Shown here: piece after piece, positions 21,420 to 33,952 of the stretch
How positions within the stretch are numbered: the stretch's first letter is position 1
How the letters are laid out: the number at the start of each line of letters is the position of its first letter
NCBI GenBank assembly: GCA_032622095.1
Contig: CP136064.1
Span: 247,847,827-247,911,826, forward strand
Reading direction: 5' to 3'
Source: Siphonodentalium dalli
Taxonomy: Eukaryota > Mollusca > Scaphopoda > Gadilida > Siphonodentaliidae
DNA length: 64,000 nt
Program-made: the position numbers and the translations under genes
The notes under the pieces: generated by a model
The model's database searches: none
Told to the model about the DNA's origin: nothing
The model's input: the letters and a program-made list of their open reading frames with translations, nothing else

Positions 21420-21850
21420 TCATATTCAGCAGCCAAGTTTATATATTGTCCATGTGGTTTATACAGGGCGAGACTGACCAGCAATAGTATATGTGGTCAC
21501 TGCTCGCTTTATGATAAAAGGGATAAGGTTATTCTTCAAGGCAATTTGATATGGCAATCATGCATGTCTCTACATCACAACCAGGGATGATCGCATAATT
21601 ATACTTTTATGAAGTAATCCACCTAGTTTATAGAATAAATATGACTCGGCTTGTATTCACCAACAGGATATATCTATAGTCCAGGTGGTTCAAAGCGAAA
21701 CTATCTGTACAACACCAGGGCTCATATTCACCAACAGGATTTATATATAGTCCAGGAGGTTTATACAGGCCGAAGCTATGTGTGTAACACCAGGGCTTAT
21801 TCACCAAATGGGTTTATATATAGTATAGGTGGATTATACATGGGAAGTCT
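21420..21850. repeat. Diverged ~73-bp tandem repeat
   Basis: Three units from 21650 contain TATTCACCAACAGGAT, TATAGTCCAGG and ACACCAGGGCT. A more diverged unit with TTATATATTGTCCATG and GTTTATACAGG lies at 21425-21475. The 79-codon frame at 21651 follows this repeat. Confidence 0.7.
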
Positions 21851-22114
21851 GAACATATATTGTACAAATGTACAAACACATAATATATGAGAAACTGACA
21901 CAAACATAGCATTTATACTGTTACAAGCATATGCTAGTTTATTTTTAAAACAATTTGATACCTTATTTGTTCAGAAATAGTCAGTGGTTTTCTACAACAT
22001 TCTGACCAAAGTTTCCAATTGGAGGTTCATGGAATACACAAGTCCATACATCTAGGAGAATCCTTTGATCAGAATGTTACAGAATGTTTGGAAACACATG
22101 AGGTATCAGCTTGT

Positions 22115-22234
22115 TTAACCCTTTCAGTGCCAAGTCCGATTTTTGTATCAACCCATATTTCCTTGATCATTTTTCAAATTTATTGATTATAATAATGTGA
22201 TACATTGATGGAAAGAGCTCTTAGAAAGGGTTAA
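22115..22234. mobile_element. MITE family D, copy 1 (120 bp, TTAA)
   Basis: It begins TTAACCCTTTCAGTGCCAAG and ends CTTAGAAAGGGTTAA. It has no hairpin cassette inside. The left end recurs at 50348, where the cassette has replaced the interior. Confidence 0.7.
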
Positions 22235-23404
22235 AAAATAGTATAGCTGCCAAAATATTATGTAATGTAATATATCATCCCAGTTTATAACCTTTTTCTT
22301 CGTTTCTGTTCACGTTTGCGATTGCCTCAGCCATTTTGAATGCGTGATACTCATCAACTCGAAACCACGTGATTCCCCTCCATGCTTGATGCAGCATTAG
22401 ATGGGCTAAACGTGACAAGTCTGGTTATACATTACAGTGATTTAATATGATATATGACAATTGATACACAATAATAAATTATATACATACACTGTATAAT
22501 ATTCCGAATCAGAGTTAGCACAAAGTCAAGTGTAGATCAATAAAAAAAGATTTTGTACAAATATTCATACAAACAGGCTCCGAAAATTCAATTAAAATCA
22601 ACATTGCATTGTAAAATAAACTATTAAAATGAAACATAACAAGAATGACAAACTCAAAGAAGTGATGAGCACCCACTGTGTGTTTTTATTTACAGGAAAG
22701 TATCACAAATTATATAAGAATCACCGTCACATTGATGAAGTTGGATTTTGTGGCCTATAACCATGTCAAGCAATAATGCAATCTTTCCTCGTACATTAGT
22801 CGAGCACTATGAAAATTCAACGCATTTTGTACTGAACATATTATCAGAACTTCTATGAATTATCTATGTTCTGTATCTCATTCCGTTAATATTTTGTTGA
22901 TTTCAGAACTGATTGGAGCAAGAGCAACTGGATGTGGGTCAACAACAGCACAACAGTTGGCCTTTTTGTTTATTACGATATACCATCAAACTGAATACGG
23001 GCTTGTCAGTAGTAGTCAACTTCCTTTGAATCATTATATGGATTGTCAGCCAATAAGGTAATGAGCCAGAACATCCCTACAAATGAATCATTGGGAGTGT
23101 TCCTCAGCCTGTCATCTGCTTATATTATCTGAAAACCCCTACAAATAAAAAATGGACCATTCCAATGTCTAACTTTAGAACAGAGCCGTAAAATCGATTC
23201 AGTAGTGAAATATCCTTCAGGAGAATCTTTTATAGTCATACAATATAACATGCAGGCTACTTCTTTTGTTCAATTCAGACATACCACTTATACCAGTAGG
23301 TATGTCTGCAAGAGACCAAGAAACACATTAAGTCAATTACAACAATGATGTCCCGTTGTCTCAACAATTACATAAAACTTCCCGCAGATAACTTCTGCAA
23401 GTGA
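22235..23404. other. Unannotated spacer with weak family C similarity
   Basis: CATCCCTACAAATGAAT and GGACCATTCCAATGTCT at 23075-23170 resemble the interior of family C, but no ends are present. No gene is supported. Confidence 0.4.
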
Positions 23405-23640
23405 TATATATACAGATGGAACACTCCACTGGGGTGATCGGATTGGCAGCATGCACAACATTCTTATATATTAATTATATGCAGCGAATTATGGCCATTA
23501 ATTTATCGACAATTAAGGGTTAAATATTTTTAAATTGTGCGTAGCTCAGATATTGTGTTTTTAGGAAATGGTATGGTCACGGGTCAGTGTGGTCGGAATT
23601 TTCAGTTATATTAGGTATATGCTACATTCCTTCAATAGAC
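23405..23640. repeat. Dispersed repeat J, copy 1
   Basis: GGAACACTCC, GGGGTGATC, TATATATTAATT, TAAATATTTTTAAATTG and ATGCTACATTCC occur here in the same order as at 26695-26990. The copies are well diverged. Nature unknown. Confidence 0.5.
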
Positions 23641-23811
23641 CATTTTACATATAGCAAGAATGATGCATTATGGGAACGAAAGTATCAAAATATTGCCACC
23701 TGTTGGAAATCGCATCCATATGGGAGATTTATAGTGGATCTATAAAACTAATTATAACTTTGTTATCTTTCATAGAATTTGGTGAAAATTTAAAAATACA
23801 CCAGGGACATA

Positions 23812-23922
23812 CAGTAATGCCCTAAATAATTGACTCCTTAACCACAGCAGAATTATGGGTAATTTTTCAGGATTTAGTCGGAAATATGGATTGTTGCCAT
23901 TCATCGGAAAGCTCTCTTACTG
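23812..23922. mobile_element. MITE family S, copy 4 (single arm)
   Basis: The left arm is complete from TACAGTAATGCCC to CGGAAAGCTCTC and then jumps straight to TTACTGTA. The whole right arm except its last six bases is gone, probably by replication slippage or hairpin deletion. Confidence 0.85.
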
Positions 23923-24568
23923 TACTCCTTCCAGAATGCTCAAAAACATTTCCAGTTGCTCATTGCATTTTTATTGATTTTATTCGACAAGACAATCGGA
24001 AAATTCACAAAACCTGGGTACTCATTCATCAGTTTGATTCACGGAACAAAACGCACAATATATCTTTAATACTATGAAATTGCAGGTTACATTCTACCCC
24101 TTCACTCAAGAAGTGATCGATGCATCCATGTATCAACCACAATCTCCATCTAAGATGCTTAAGAGCTCTGCATTGATATTACACGTGTTTAATTAAAGTT
24201 CAAGTTCTTACAAGATTTACAGAAGATCAGTGTGGTAGTTCAGTGCATGATGCTAATGAAGAACATCAAAGATGGTTTTGTTCACCGAGACGGCCACTAA
24301 TACATCGCTGTTAATACCATCGGATGTGCTTAGAGTTATTCACACCTCACTCGGTCCCGGCAGTGATATCTGGTCCCGGTTAACGGATCCTAAATTGACT
24401 AACTCATGTGACAAGTACTTCATTAATTTAAAGGAGGACCATATACCTTAACTGATGGGCAGACACCATATACCTTAACTAAACTAATGGGGTAACCCCA
24501 GTGCACTGACTGATTCTGAACAAAAACTAGTAAAGATATTCTTCAACTTATAATAATAGCTTTGATCC
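23923..24568. other. Unannotated spacer
   Basis: A short direct repeat of CCATATACCTTAACT lies at 24439-24480. No gene. Confidence 0.4.
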
Positions 24569-24573
24569 GGGGG

Positions 24574-24634
<61 letters not shown>
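24569..24634 (+). repeat. G homopolymer, 60 uninterrupted G
   Basis: G5-C-G60 ending at 24634. On the minus strand it forces a poly-proline run in the open frame at 24543-24857, which I do not believe to be a gene. It would form G-quadruplexes; the exact length may reflect assembly error. Confidence 0.95.
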
Positions 24635-24635
<1 letters not shown>

Positions 24636-25135
24636 AATGGAGGAGACATTGGTGAGCAGTCTCTTTGAAAATCCTACAACAATGTTACCAGATTTACGTT
24701 TCTGGAACTCAACCAATATTTGATTTCTAGAACGACAACACTTTCCCAAGATGATGTAATATAATAAATCGTTTCCTAATATGGAGAGCATGAATGGTTG
24801 GTATATTAAAAGTTTGCGAGAATAGTAGTTTTCAGCAGTAGTTATAAAAAGATGCAAACGAATAATAAGTAATAAATATCGTTGACAGATAAAAACACGA
24901 AGATGAGGTCTCCTAGAGTGCGATGAGTATTATGAATATGTCGCCTGTAATTTGTTATTATATTGACATATATCTTACACGATTATCCTCGGCTTTTAAA
25001 ACAGACTGTGTTATGTCGTGACAACACAAGGATATGAAGCTCTTATCAGTCCAATACGCTCTTCAATTTCAATATATGAATTGCAGATTTCTTCTAAGTT
25101 ATGAATCCCAGGATGGCTACCTTTTTGGAGTCATT
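24635..25135. other. Unannotated spacer
   Basis: No feature supported. Confidence 0.4.
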
Positions 25136-25272
25136 TTAACCTTTTCATGCACTGGTATAGCACTGAAGATCCTGTGCCAATGCATTCTCTTATATATGCA
25201 AGTCTCCCGTAGTGAGACTCGCATATATAAGAGAATGCACTGGCTAACACGGTCAAGGTAAATATTGTTAGG
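25136..25272 (+). mobile_element. MITE family A, copy 2 (left half)
   Basis: TTAACCTTTTCATG end, one hairpin cassette (CTCCCGTAGTGAG loop) and the first bases of the linker (GGTAAATATTGTTAGG), then unrelated sequence. Confidence 0.8.
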
Positions 25273-25698
25273 TCGCACTTAATGAATGAGACTTTCGGCT
25301 AATAGGGAGTGGGCAGTTTTAATTCAGCATGCCAAGCAGTATTTTACAGTGAATGATTGTCATCAATTATCTGTTGACTTTAACCAATTCATCAATTAAT
25401 GGATTCTTCAATCAGTTCTAAACTTATACATTGGAATCGTTGAATCTTAATTTGAAGGGATGTTTGTCAAGAAAAAATAAGCTAATGACAGGTGGAGAAA
25501 CAACCAGTGAATTCCCAGTCATTACTTTTTTTTTAGGAATATTCAGATAGTTTGTTCAACAATCAGCCTGAACATCCCTACAAAGGAATGAATGGGAATC
25601 AATAAACTATAATTCAGCGACTATCTAAAAACAATTATTCCTGAAACACAGCGAGTGCTCTTTCTGAGAGGTTACATGAAGATGATCACAACATGATA

Positions 25699-25969
25699 CA
25701 GTAATGCTCTAATTAATCGACTTCTTAACCACAGCAGAATTATGGGTAACTTTTCAGGATTTAGTCGGAAATATGGCTTGTTGCCATTCATCGGAAAGCT
25801 CTCGCCGAGAGCTTTCTGATGAATGGCAACAAGCCATATTTCCGACTAAATCCTGAAAAGTGCTGAGAGCTTCCCGATGAATGGCAACAAGCCATATTTC
25901 TGACTAAATCCTGAAAAGTTACCCATAATTCTGCTGTGGTTAAGAAGTCGATTAATTAGAGCATTACTG
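25699..25969. mobile_element. MITE family S, copy 5 (extra partial arm)
   Basis: TACAGTAATGCTC to GAGCATTACTGTA. Between the two normal arms a partial third arm (about 60 bp ending CTGAAAAGTGC) repeats the right-arm sequence. Confidence 0.88.
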
Positions 25970-26128
25970 TACTATTCAATTGTTCAGCAAATATATCAAA
26001 CTTCAATAGAAGCAACATCCAAAATACTCAAGAAGAAATCAAACAATAGAAATACACTCAGTTTCCCTAGTAAAATAAATCCATGAGGAAATTCAATTCC
26101 AATTAAAAAAAAAATATATAAAATGATA

Positions 26129-26400
26129 TAACCTTTCTATACTAAATGGATTCTCCCATTTATTTATAAAAGTATACATTGGAACAGTCTATTATTCATT
26201 TGGAGGGGTTTCTGGTAATAAAAGCAGACAACAGTCAGACAGAAAATAGAAAATATAACAGCATAATTATTCATATTTATTGTTCATTAGTGGCAAATGT
26301 TCAGATAATAAGTTCAACAAATGACCTATGGTTCTATTTGTTGAACTTAATACATGTATCTGAATATTATCCTGATGGATTATTGATGGGAATGATTCCA
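26129..26400 (+). mobile_element. MITE family C, copy 2
   Basis: AACCTTTCTATACTAAATGG start, AATAAAAGCAGACAACAG interior, then a hairpin pairing ATAAGTTCAACAAATG with TTGTTGAACTTA. The right TTAA end is missing. Confidence 0.7.
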
Positions 26401-26694
26401 ACTACACGAGTCCACGTAGTTCATTTTTGTTGTGATCTGATATTACCATGATTGATTCTGTTACCATGGAAACTGAGTGAAAAGAATGTTCCAAGACTGA
26501 AATGGAGATGAACAAATAAAGTGAACATTGATCAAGTAAACAGATAATGTATAAGCAGTCATAAATATATCACATACTACAATTGCAGGAAGATTGACGA
26601 GGTTAGGTTTGTCAATGTTCAGGGGAAAACAGTCCACATAGTTCAAAGCAAGACGAATCAAGATCAATACACTCTTGAAATTTAAAGTGATGTG

Positions 26695-26990
26695 AAACAC
26701 TCCGGTAGGGTGATCAAATAGAAATGGAGAATAATCTTGCTCAAAGTTATTATTTTTACGAATATTAATCCAAATTGAAAACACACATCGTCATTCATAT
26801 ATATTAATTCAATGCAATGACTATCGATGGCGAAATCATTTGCATTAGCTTATCAACAATAGTTGCATCCCAAATCTAATGTAAATATTTAAAATTGAGC
26901 ATAGTTCAGATGATATTTTCCATGGAGTGGTACAATGTATTGTCAATTTCTTTTAAATTTTTCGGCGATGTTAGTAGAATGATACATTCC
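26695..26990. repeat. Dispersed repeat J, copy 2
   Basis: Similar in order and content to 23405-23640 (ACACTCCGGTAGGGTGATC, TATATATTAATTCAATGCA, AAATATTTAAAATTGAGC, ATGATACATTCC). Confidence 0.5.
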
Positions 26991-27056
26991 CCAGGTTGGC
27001 ATAGCGCCTGAGTACTAACTTACAAGTTACATGCACCCGAACAAGTCCATATTTCT

Positions 27057-27456
27057 TGAACCCTTTACCCAACAAACCGGCCAGAACCGGCCAAATAAAG
27101 CTTCAACAGCCTAAAATATCTTCGGTCTGTCTCAATAGAACCATACAAATATGGATATCATTGGAACCGGCTCCTTGACCACATTGTGATAGTTACAATT
27201 AGCCCTGTGCCAATGCATTCTCTTATATATGCGAGTCGACCATAGGTCGCCTCGCATATATAAGAGAATGCATTGGCCTAAAAAAAATCTTTTTTTAACA
27301 CTTTTTACCATTTTTTTCTTACATTCTTTAACAATTTTATCATTTTTAATGTGTTAAGCCAATGCATTCTCTTATATATGCGAGGCGACCTATGGTCGAC
27401 TCGCATATATAAGAGAATGCATTGGCACAGGGCCCTTCTGTTAGGTAAAGGGTTAA
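27057..27456 (+). mobile_element. MITE family B, copy 2
   Basis: Nearly identical to 8124-8523 in the same orientation. The left target site reads TGAA rather than TTAA. Both hairpin cassettes are complete and use the CGACC/GGTCG stem. Confidence 0.88.
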
Positions 27457-27570
27457 TATTTAAATAATAACAGCAGTTTGGAAGGACCAAATTTTCCAAC
27501 TGATGTAGACGTTCTATGCAGGCAGGGATACCGGAAGGAGGGGCAATGAAATGCAGCTGCCCGTCTTGTC

Positions 27571-27647
27571 CACCACTTGTGCCAGTGCACTGACTTACAT
27601 GGTAAATATTGTTAGGCCAATGTATTCACTTATATATGCGAGGCTTT
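27571..27647. mobile_element. Family A fragment
   Basis: The linker (GGTAAATATTGTTAGGCC) and one arm of the second cassette (TTATATATGCGAGGC) are preserved. Confidence 0.65.
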
Positions 27648-27835
27648 GAAACAGAATAATTAGAGAGTTGCAGTTGATTGCTTGCTTTGAACACAAGGCT
27701 GTTTAAGGCACATACAACTGAAAAGAACTTGAAGCAAATTTACAGCAAAGTAACAAATGCCTCCAAACTGCAATACATTACATTCATGTGGTATACTCGA
27801 TATGATAAATGGACCAGTTACTGTAGACCAGCATT

Positions 27836-27966
27836 GAGATAGTGTGTCTGTCATTTGCAGAATGAGGTCTCCAGGGGGGTGAATTTAGTGTCACTAACCT
27901 GCATAGTGGGCTTGGGTCACCAAATTCACCCTCCGGGAACCTCATTCTGCAAATGACAGACACTAT
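27836..27966. mobile_element. MITE family E, copy 1 (single hairpin)
   Basis: Outer arms ATAGTGTGTCTGTCATTTGC and GCAAATGACAGACACTAT enclose GAATGAGGTCTCC ... GAACCTCATTC. Only one of the two hairpins of a full family E element is present, and the arms close on each other as a single palindrome. Confidence 0.8.
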
Positions 27967-28820
27967 TTCAAGGCTTGACTGAATACATCACTATTCAGCT
28001 AAGAGGCTACCCAGGTATTGAGTCAGACATTACATATTAATATTATACAAAACCAGTCAAGAATGATGAAGTAACTGGTATGATGTAACAATACTTATCT
28101 GATTTGTCATTTATAATTGAGTCATTTCCCTTTGAAACGTTGATTCGTCTTTACATCAATTAACAGATAATTGTTTTTTTTTGTAACTAAACAAGTGACT
28201 TATGTTAAAGATGCACAATCTGATTTGATGGTCCCCGACTCCCCGTATCTTCCAGTTAAAACAACGGAATTTCACCAAAAGCCGATTTAGTTATCTAAAT
28301 TAGGGTATTAAAAGTAAATACTCACAACAATACCAAGCAAGGTATCATATTTGCCAAAAAAGTCATACATTAATGTTTCTCTTGGTGGTTTGGACGATGG
28401 GCGAGTGTGGTTTAAGGGGTGTTACATCAGATTATGCATCTTTAAGTATTAGAGCTATGGTTTGCTTCATTAGCCTTTATATAATAACGTGAGCACAGAG
28501 CCTGGTCCATTCAGCAGTTTGGTTTTATGTATATGGTTATGTTAACCGCGCCCCAAATGAACTTAGAAATAAGCATACTTACAATTAAATTAAATAGTCA
28601 ATAAATATAGATCTTGATATAAAATTGTGGAAGTTAACTCATCAATGAAAATAAATAGGCCATGGACAATGATGATCAGGACTGGTCAAATGAACAATGA
28701 AGGCAACTCTAGAAAGGAAGTGATTTCAAAATGGAAAACAATACGATGAATCCCTGGATCCAAGCTTTTTAAAAATCTATAATAAATACATTCATCTGAC
28801 TAAATTACACTCCGTATACA
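27967..28820. other. Unannotated spacer
   Basis: No gene or repeat recognised. Confidence 0.35.
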
Positions 28821-28821
28821 C

Positions 28822-29280
28822 ATATAGTGACCCGCCATATCAAATCCAGTCGTAAGTTGGGATTTGTTTACCCTGTGTGCCAATGCATTCTCTTATATAT
28901 GCGAGTCGACCATAGGTCGCCTCGCATATATAAGAGAATGCATTGGCCTAACAATTTTTTATTATTTTTTTTAAATAAATGTTTCTTACAATTTTTAGGA
29001 CATAAAATAAAAAACATCCATTACCCTGCAGGGAGCCCCACACATATATAGAAGCATATAGAAGAGTGTCGTCTGCTCATGTTTGTCTGGGGCTCTGTAT
29101 GGGTGAGATTATAAAATTGTTAAAGAATACAAGGAAAAATTATTAAAATTGTTAGGCCAATGCATTCTCTTATATATGCGAGGCGACCTATGGTCGACTC
29201 ACATATATAAGAGAATGCATTGGCACAGGGTAAAAAAATTCCGACTTCCGACTGGATTTGATATGGCGGGTCACATATAG
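28822..29280. mobile_element. Element H: unrelated ends around the shared hairpin cassette
   Basis: Terminal repeats GTGACCCGCCATATCAAATC and its complement (at 29250-29275) differ from families A-D and are not at TTAA. Inside are two cassettes identical in type to those of family B (CGACC/GGTCG stem), with AACAATTTTTT-type linkers and a small central hairpin (GGAGCCCCACAC/GGGGCTCTG). No transposase. Confidence 0.8.
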
Positions 29281-29340
29281 CAAGGTGGTTTTTTTTAACG
29301 GTAAATAAACAGAATAGAAAGTGCAGATGGATTCCCATTC

Positions 29341-29408
29341 ATTAGTGGAAAATGTTCAGATATTAAGTTCAACTCGTTTGATGAAATTATTATTATCTGG
29401 AAATTTCT
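29341..29408. mobile_element. Family C hairpin fragment
   Basis: AATGTTCAGATATTAAGTTC and a degenerate partner ATTATTATCTGGAAATTTC. Confidence 0.55.
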
Positions 29409-29500
29409 TAACCCTTTATTGATGGCAGCTATGCTGGTGCAGCATTAAAGATCCTGTGCCAGTGCATTCTCTTATATATGTGTGTCTCCCATAGGGAGCT
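29409..29500 (+). mobile_element. Family A left-end fragment
   Basis: TTAACCCTTTATTGATGGC, GCTGGTGCAGCATTAAAG and the left half of a cassette up to CTCCCATAGGGAG. Confidence 0.7.
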
Positions 29501-29761
29501 CTGCTTACTATGTTATTTAATGGATAAACTGAGTATGATTTTAGTCAGATTATAAATACGCAAACAATATAACAAAGCAGCCATGAAGTCGCAATGAATG
29601 AAGCTAACATATAAAACCCAGTAAACTGTTGCTGATGAGTTAAACTAAATCTGGTAGTACAAACTGATGTTGGTGATAAATCTTTGCTTTTTTTTTTTTT
29701 TTTAGCTTACTTAACTCTAAAAGTCTCTATTCCCAAGCTAGTGAGAAGTAAAGGCTCTCTG

Positions 29762-29911
29762 AGAGTTCAGATAATAAGGAACTTTCTTCACTTGAATTAT
29801 CTTTTTGACTCTGTTTTTTTTCATGAACACCCCTCCAAATGAATAATAGACCATTCCAATATATCCTTTAATAACTGATGGAAGAATCCATTTGGTAAAG
29901 AAGGGGGTTAA
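29762..29911 (-). mobile_element. Family C fragment, inverted
   Basis: GTTCAGATAATAAG, CACCCCTCCAAATGAATAAT, GAATCCATTTGGTA and the GGGGGTTAA end, in reverse order to 26129-26400. Confidence 0.65.
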
Positions 29912-30265
29912 CCTAATACATTTTGCTGCACTGAGTGCTGCTATACACCATCATCATCATTCATATACAGTTCCACAGTGATGTTCACAAACACATTCCG
30001 CACCGATTAGCGTGAAGAGCATAGACTTCAATGGAATCATAAAGTATGAATAAATATTAAAATCTCTCAGACATTGAATACAAGCTAGAACTAATTTGCG
30101 ATGACATTCCTATTAAATCATATTTGTTCAAATGACATCAGCATTAAGTTTATGTTGACATCTAATAAATTAAAAGATTTTCTTCAAAATGAAAGTGATA
30201 AATATTTTAATTAACAGAAGGATGTGGATGTATACAGAATGAGAATAATGTGCTTTGTCTATATA

Positions 30266-30576
30266 TAGTAATGCCCTAATTAATCGACTCCTTTAACCAC
30301 AGCAGAATTATGGGTAACTTTTCAGGATTTAGTCGGAAATATGGCTTGTTGCCATTCATCGGAAAGCTCTCAGGGAGAGCTTTCCGATGAATGGCAACAA
30401 GCCATATTTCCGACTAAATCCTGAAAAGTTACCCATAATTCTGCTGTGGTTAAAGGAGTCGATTAATTAGGAGAGCTTTCCGATGAATGGCAACAAGCCA
30501 TATTTCCAACTAAATCCTGAAAAGTTACCCATAATTCTGCTGTGGTTAAAGGAGTCGATTAATTAGGGCATTACTA
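30266..30576. mobile_element. MITE family S, copy 6 (right arm duplicated)
   Basis: ATAGTAATGCCC to GGGCATTACTATA. The right arm, from GAGAGCTTTCCGATG to GTCGATTAATTAGG, is present twice in direct order, so the element is arm, arm', arm'. Ends carry TAGTAATG rather than CAGTAATG symmetrically. Confidence 0.88.
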
Positions 30577-31295
30577 TATACTGCAGATGCTGGAAGTATC
30601 TTAGAAGGCAAATTTACTTCAAAGACTGCTGAAATAACATTTACATTTAAGTAATTGTTCTATTTATCAACATCAGTTTGTACTACCAACACTAGATGGT
30701 TTACAAATAGACCCAGCTCAGCTGTACAACCGAAGAGGCTTGAACTGGCAATGATTATCTTGTTTAGTTTAGACCATCAGTCTGTTGTTGTGTGTGCCAA
30801 TCCTTGGAAATAATTACTTGAAATTCACAACAAACAGATAACCTTTATGAAGAATGCTGAAAGGTCCGAGTGGCTGGATATTCAATATTCATCATGAAGG
30901 TTTAGGAATGGTCTGAAACTGTTTTCACATAAATGGCTGTAGAAGGAAGGAAAATGATGTTCCAACTGACATAAACCTAACATTTTGAGATCTTGGGGGA
31001 GATTGTATGAATGTTGTTCAAAGATGAATTTGTTCCATTGAATGTGAGCATTTAAAACAAATAATCAGAGTTTCTAACCAAATGAAATGAACAAAATGGA
31101 AGATGATATTTGAGCAAAATGTTCATAATCGCACTTACGAAGTATGAAGTAAACGTCTAGGGCTGGAAATCTGTCAACAAATTAAGTCTTTTGGATTGGA
31201 TTTGAGATTCAAATTCCACCCTTTGACCACTGAACCTATTTCCAATCATTTCGAGCCATCCTGGTCATAAGTGGTGATGCTTCAATAATAATTAT
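30577..31295. other. Unannotated spacer
   Basis: No feature supported. Confidence 0.35.
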
Positions 31296-31629
31296 TAGCC
31301 GAACATTTCCTACAAATGAATGAATGGGAATAAAGTGACTATCCACCAGCAAATATTCAGGTATCAAAGGGTTAACCCTTAATTTAATAAATGGATTCTC
31401 CCATTCAATTATAAAAGAATACATTGGAACGGTTTATTCATATGCAGGAATGTTCAGAAAATATAAGCAGATTACATATAATCCAACTGCAGAAGGATTG
31501 TTATTGATTGGTGAGAAATGTTCAGATAATATGTTCAACAAATGACCTATGGCTGTTTGTTGAACTTATTATCTGAACATTTCCTATGGGGACTACTCAA
31601 CTTTGAGTATTTAGTCATCAAAGGGTTAA
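31296..31629 (+). mobile_element. MITE family C, copy 3 with abutting C fragment
   Basis: A complete copy runs 31372-31629 between TTAACCCTTAATTT and CATCAAAGGGTTAA. It is abutted on the left (31296-31375) by another C end (GAACATTTCC ... ATCAAAGGGTTAA) sharing the same TTAA. The internal hairpin pairs ATATGTTCAACAAATG with TTGTTGAACTTATT. Confidence 0.8.
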
Positions 31630-33393
31630 TATCTGAGCTCTTTGTATCAATAATTTCATTCAAATTTGAAATAAGTTGTATCATTAAACCTTTATACTTT
31701 GATAAACCGTTTTAAAATTCCCGAGACAAACTGAAAATGCAGACCATTTTGATGACATAAGGGAGATTGAAAACTGAAATAAGACGTATTTTCACAAATC
31801 ATGTAAAATTTCAGGCGCTTTGCTATTTTCGGATTATTGGTCGATTCAAAACTGTGTTTTTTTTTATTCCATCCTGCGTATACTTTTTTTCTGACCAGAT
31901 GTTCATAAAACAGGCTTAAAAATTATTGTCGCCTTATACAACTTATTCTTGAGAAAACAAAAGCACATCATGTTTTGACCATAAATGTGCTCACTTATTT
32001 ATTGCACATGTGAAAATTTTCTATTCAAATTTGATAAAAAATTGTAACATTTGCTGAAAGGATTGCATCAGTTTCTATTCCCTGAAACAATTGTTGAAAG
32101 ATCTCACCCTGTTATTTTTTGCCCAGAAATAATTCCAGAAAATCTTGAAATGGTTGAAATTTTAATCCAGTGCACATGAATGTAATCATTAACATACCAT
32201 GCATAGTAATCAGTAACCTGATATCTAAGACATATTAGTATTTATGGAAGAATCAAATGATGAAAGGTTAGGAATTCCGATTATATATTCACACAAATTT
32301 GCCAGTAGCAGAAATAATCATCAATAAATGCAGATTTAACAGTGAAATTGTCAAATAATACAAAATTACTGCATCGCCGTAATTTACAAGTCAGTGATTT
32401 CTTATTGAATGAACTAGGAACACAACAGTCAGTATTAGTTAAATGTATAACAGAAAGATGGTGCAAGCTGGCATCTTAGATAATTGAAATACATCAAAAA
32501 AGCTTGAAAACAAGTTGAAAAACACCGAAACTTAACAGCATGCCTATAATAACTGACAAATGTAGAGGTAAATGGTTTCTCCCTTCAAAATTAATTATTT
32601 TTCTCAAAAGGAAAAATATTTTGATATTAAAGGAGAACACAGTTAATAAATCTATCAAAGGACTCGGCTGTCACTTTTAATTGCATTGCAGTCTGGGAAA
32701 CAGAGAACGTAAATTGTTGGCTAAATAAAACATGGCACCATGCTACTACTACTGCTAACCCTTACCTGAGGTGACCCTGACCCATCCTCAATGGTTTAGT
32801 TATCACTCTCATGCATGTTAGTGAAGCCACACCCACTATAAACCTATAAACACATTTTCCAATAACCCCAAGAAAATTCCTGGAGTCAGTGAAGCATAAT
32901 ATTTATTACTGTTTTCTACACGGTTATTTAAAACACTTCACACCCAAAAATTAAAAAAAACAAAAAAATTCAACCTTATATTCTGGAGTCCCCCCCCCCC
33001 TTAGTTTTCTATCAAGAAATATGAATTTTGCTGTGTTATGACCAAAGGTATGAGATACAGTACATATAACCCACAATTTTGGGACACACTCATTGGTAAA
33101 GGTTACTGGGTTATATTTTACATTTAAATCTGTTCTAAGACGTAACAGCTGGTGCTTGTTGGTGATAAGGTTCTAATCCGATTGGAATTTGTTGGGTGAA
33201 CTGTGAAATGTGTTCATAATAAAAAATCACTGACTGAATGACTTGATGCATAATTTTTAATTCGTGACAATAATTTAAATGGTTAACAAGCGAAGAATAG
33301 AAAGGCAAGACATGAATATCACAGACTGATATCTAATGATAAATAACTGTGATCAGGGTCCCTGCCAACCAGAGATAATAAACATCTATCACA
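31630..33393. other. Unannotated spacer
   Basis: AT-rich; C run at about 32991-33000. The short minus-strand frame at 32281-32466 shows no domain. Confidence 0.35.
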
Positions 33394-33657
33394 ATAACCC
33401 TTTAATGATGCGAGCTGCGCTGGTGCAGCATTAAAATCCTGCGCCAGTGCATTCTCTTATATATGCAAGTCTCCGACAGGGAGTTTCGCATATATATAAG
33501 AGCATGCACTGGCTTACAAAATTCAGGTAAATATTGTTAGGCCAATGCCTTCTCTTATATATGTGAGGCGCCCTATGGGTGACTCACATATATGAGAGAA
33601 TGCATTGTCACAAGGTTTTCGTTAAAAATCAGGAAGCTCCAGTCATGAAAGGGTTAA
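33394..33657 (+). mobile_element. MITE family A, copy 5
   Basis: ATAACCCTTTAATGATG start, two cassettes and TCATGAAAGGGTTAA end. Relative to 35620-35881 the whole element is inverted: the GCTGGTGCAGCATTAAA side comes first. Confidence 0.87.
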
Positions 33658-33952
33658 ATTCAGTCAAACTTTTACACATAGAATAGTGCTGCAACGATTC
33701 ATCCTGATTTTAATGCATTGTAATTTTATCTATGTATCGCATCAGGAATGTCTGATGTGATATACATCATGATTTATGAAAATAAATCTTTAGCATTTAA
33801 AACTCATAAAATTCTAGCTGACAACAATCAAGTATTGAGTTTGTCAACATTTTATTTCCCAGAGGGATTGATTGAGGAAGATGCAGTAGATTAATTTACA
33901 CTTCCTAATTGCAGGAATCATTTGAAGTTGCTGTGCAGGCAAGAACAACTTA

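Noticed and set aside
24543..24857. Poly-proline protein
   Set aside because: The prolines come from the G homopolymer; the rest has no domain or homologous frame support.
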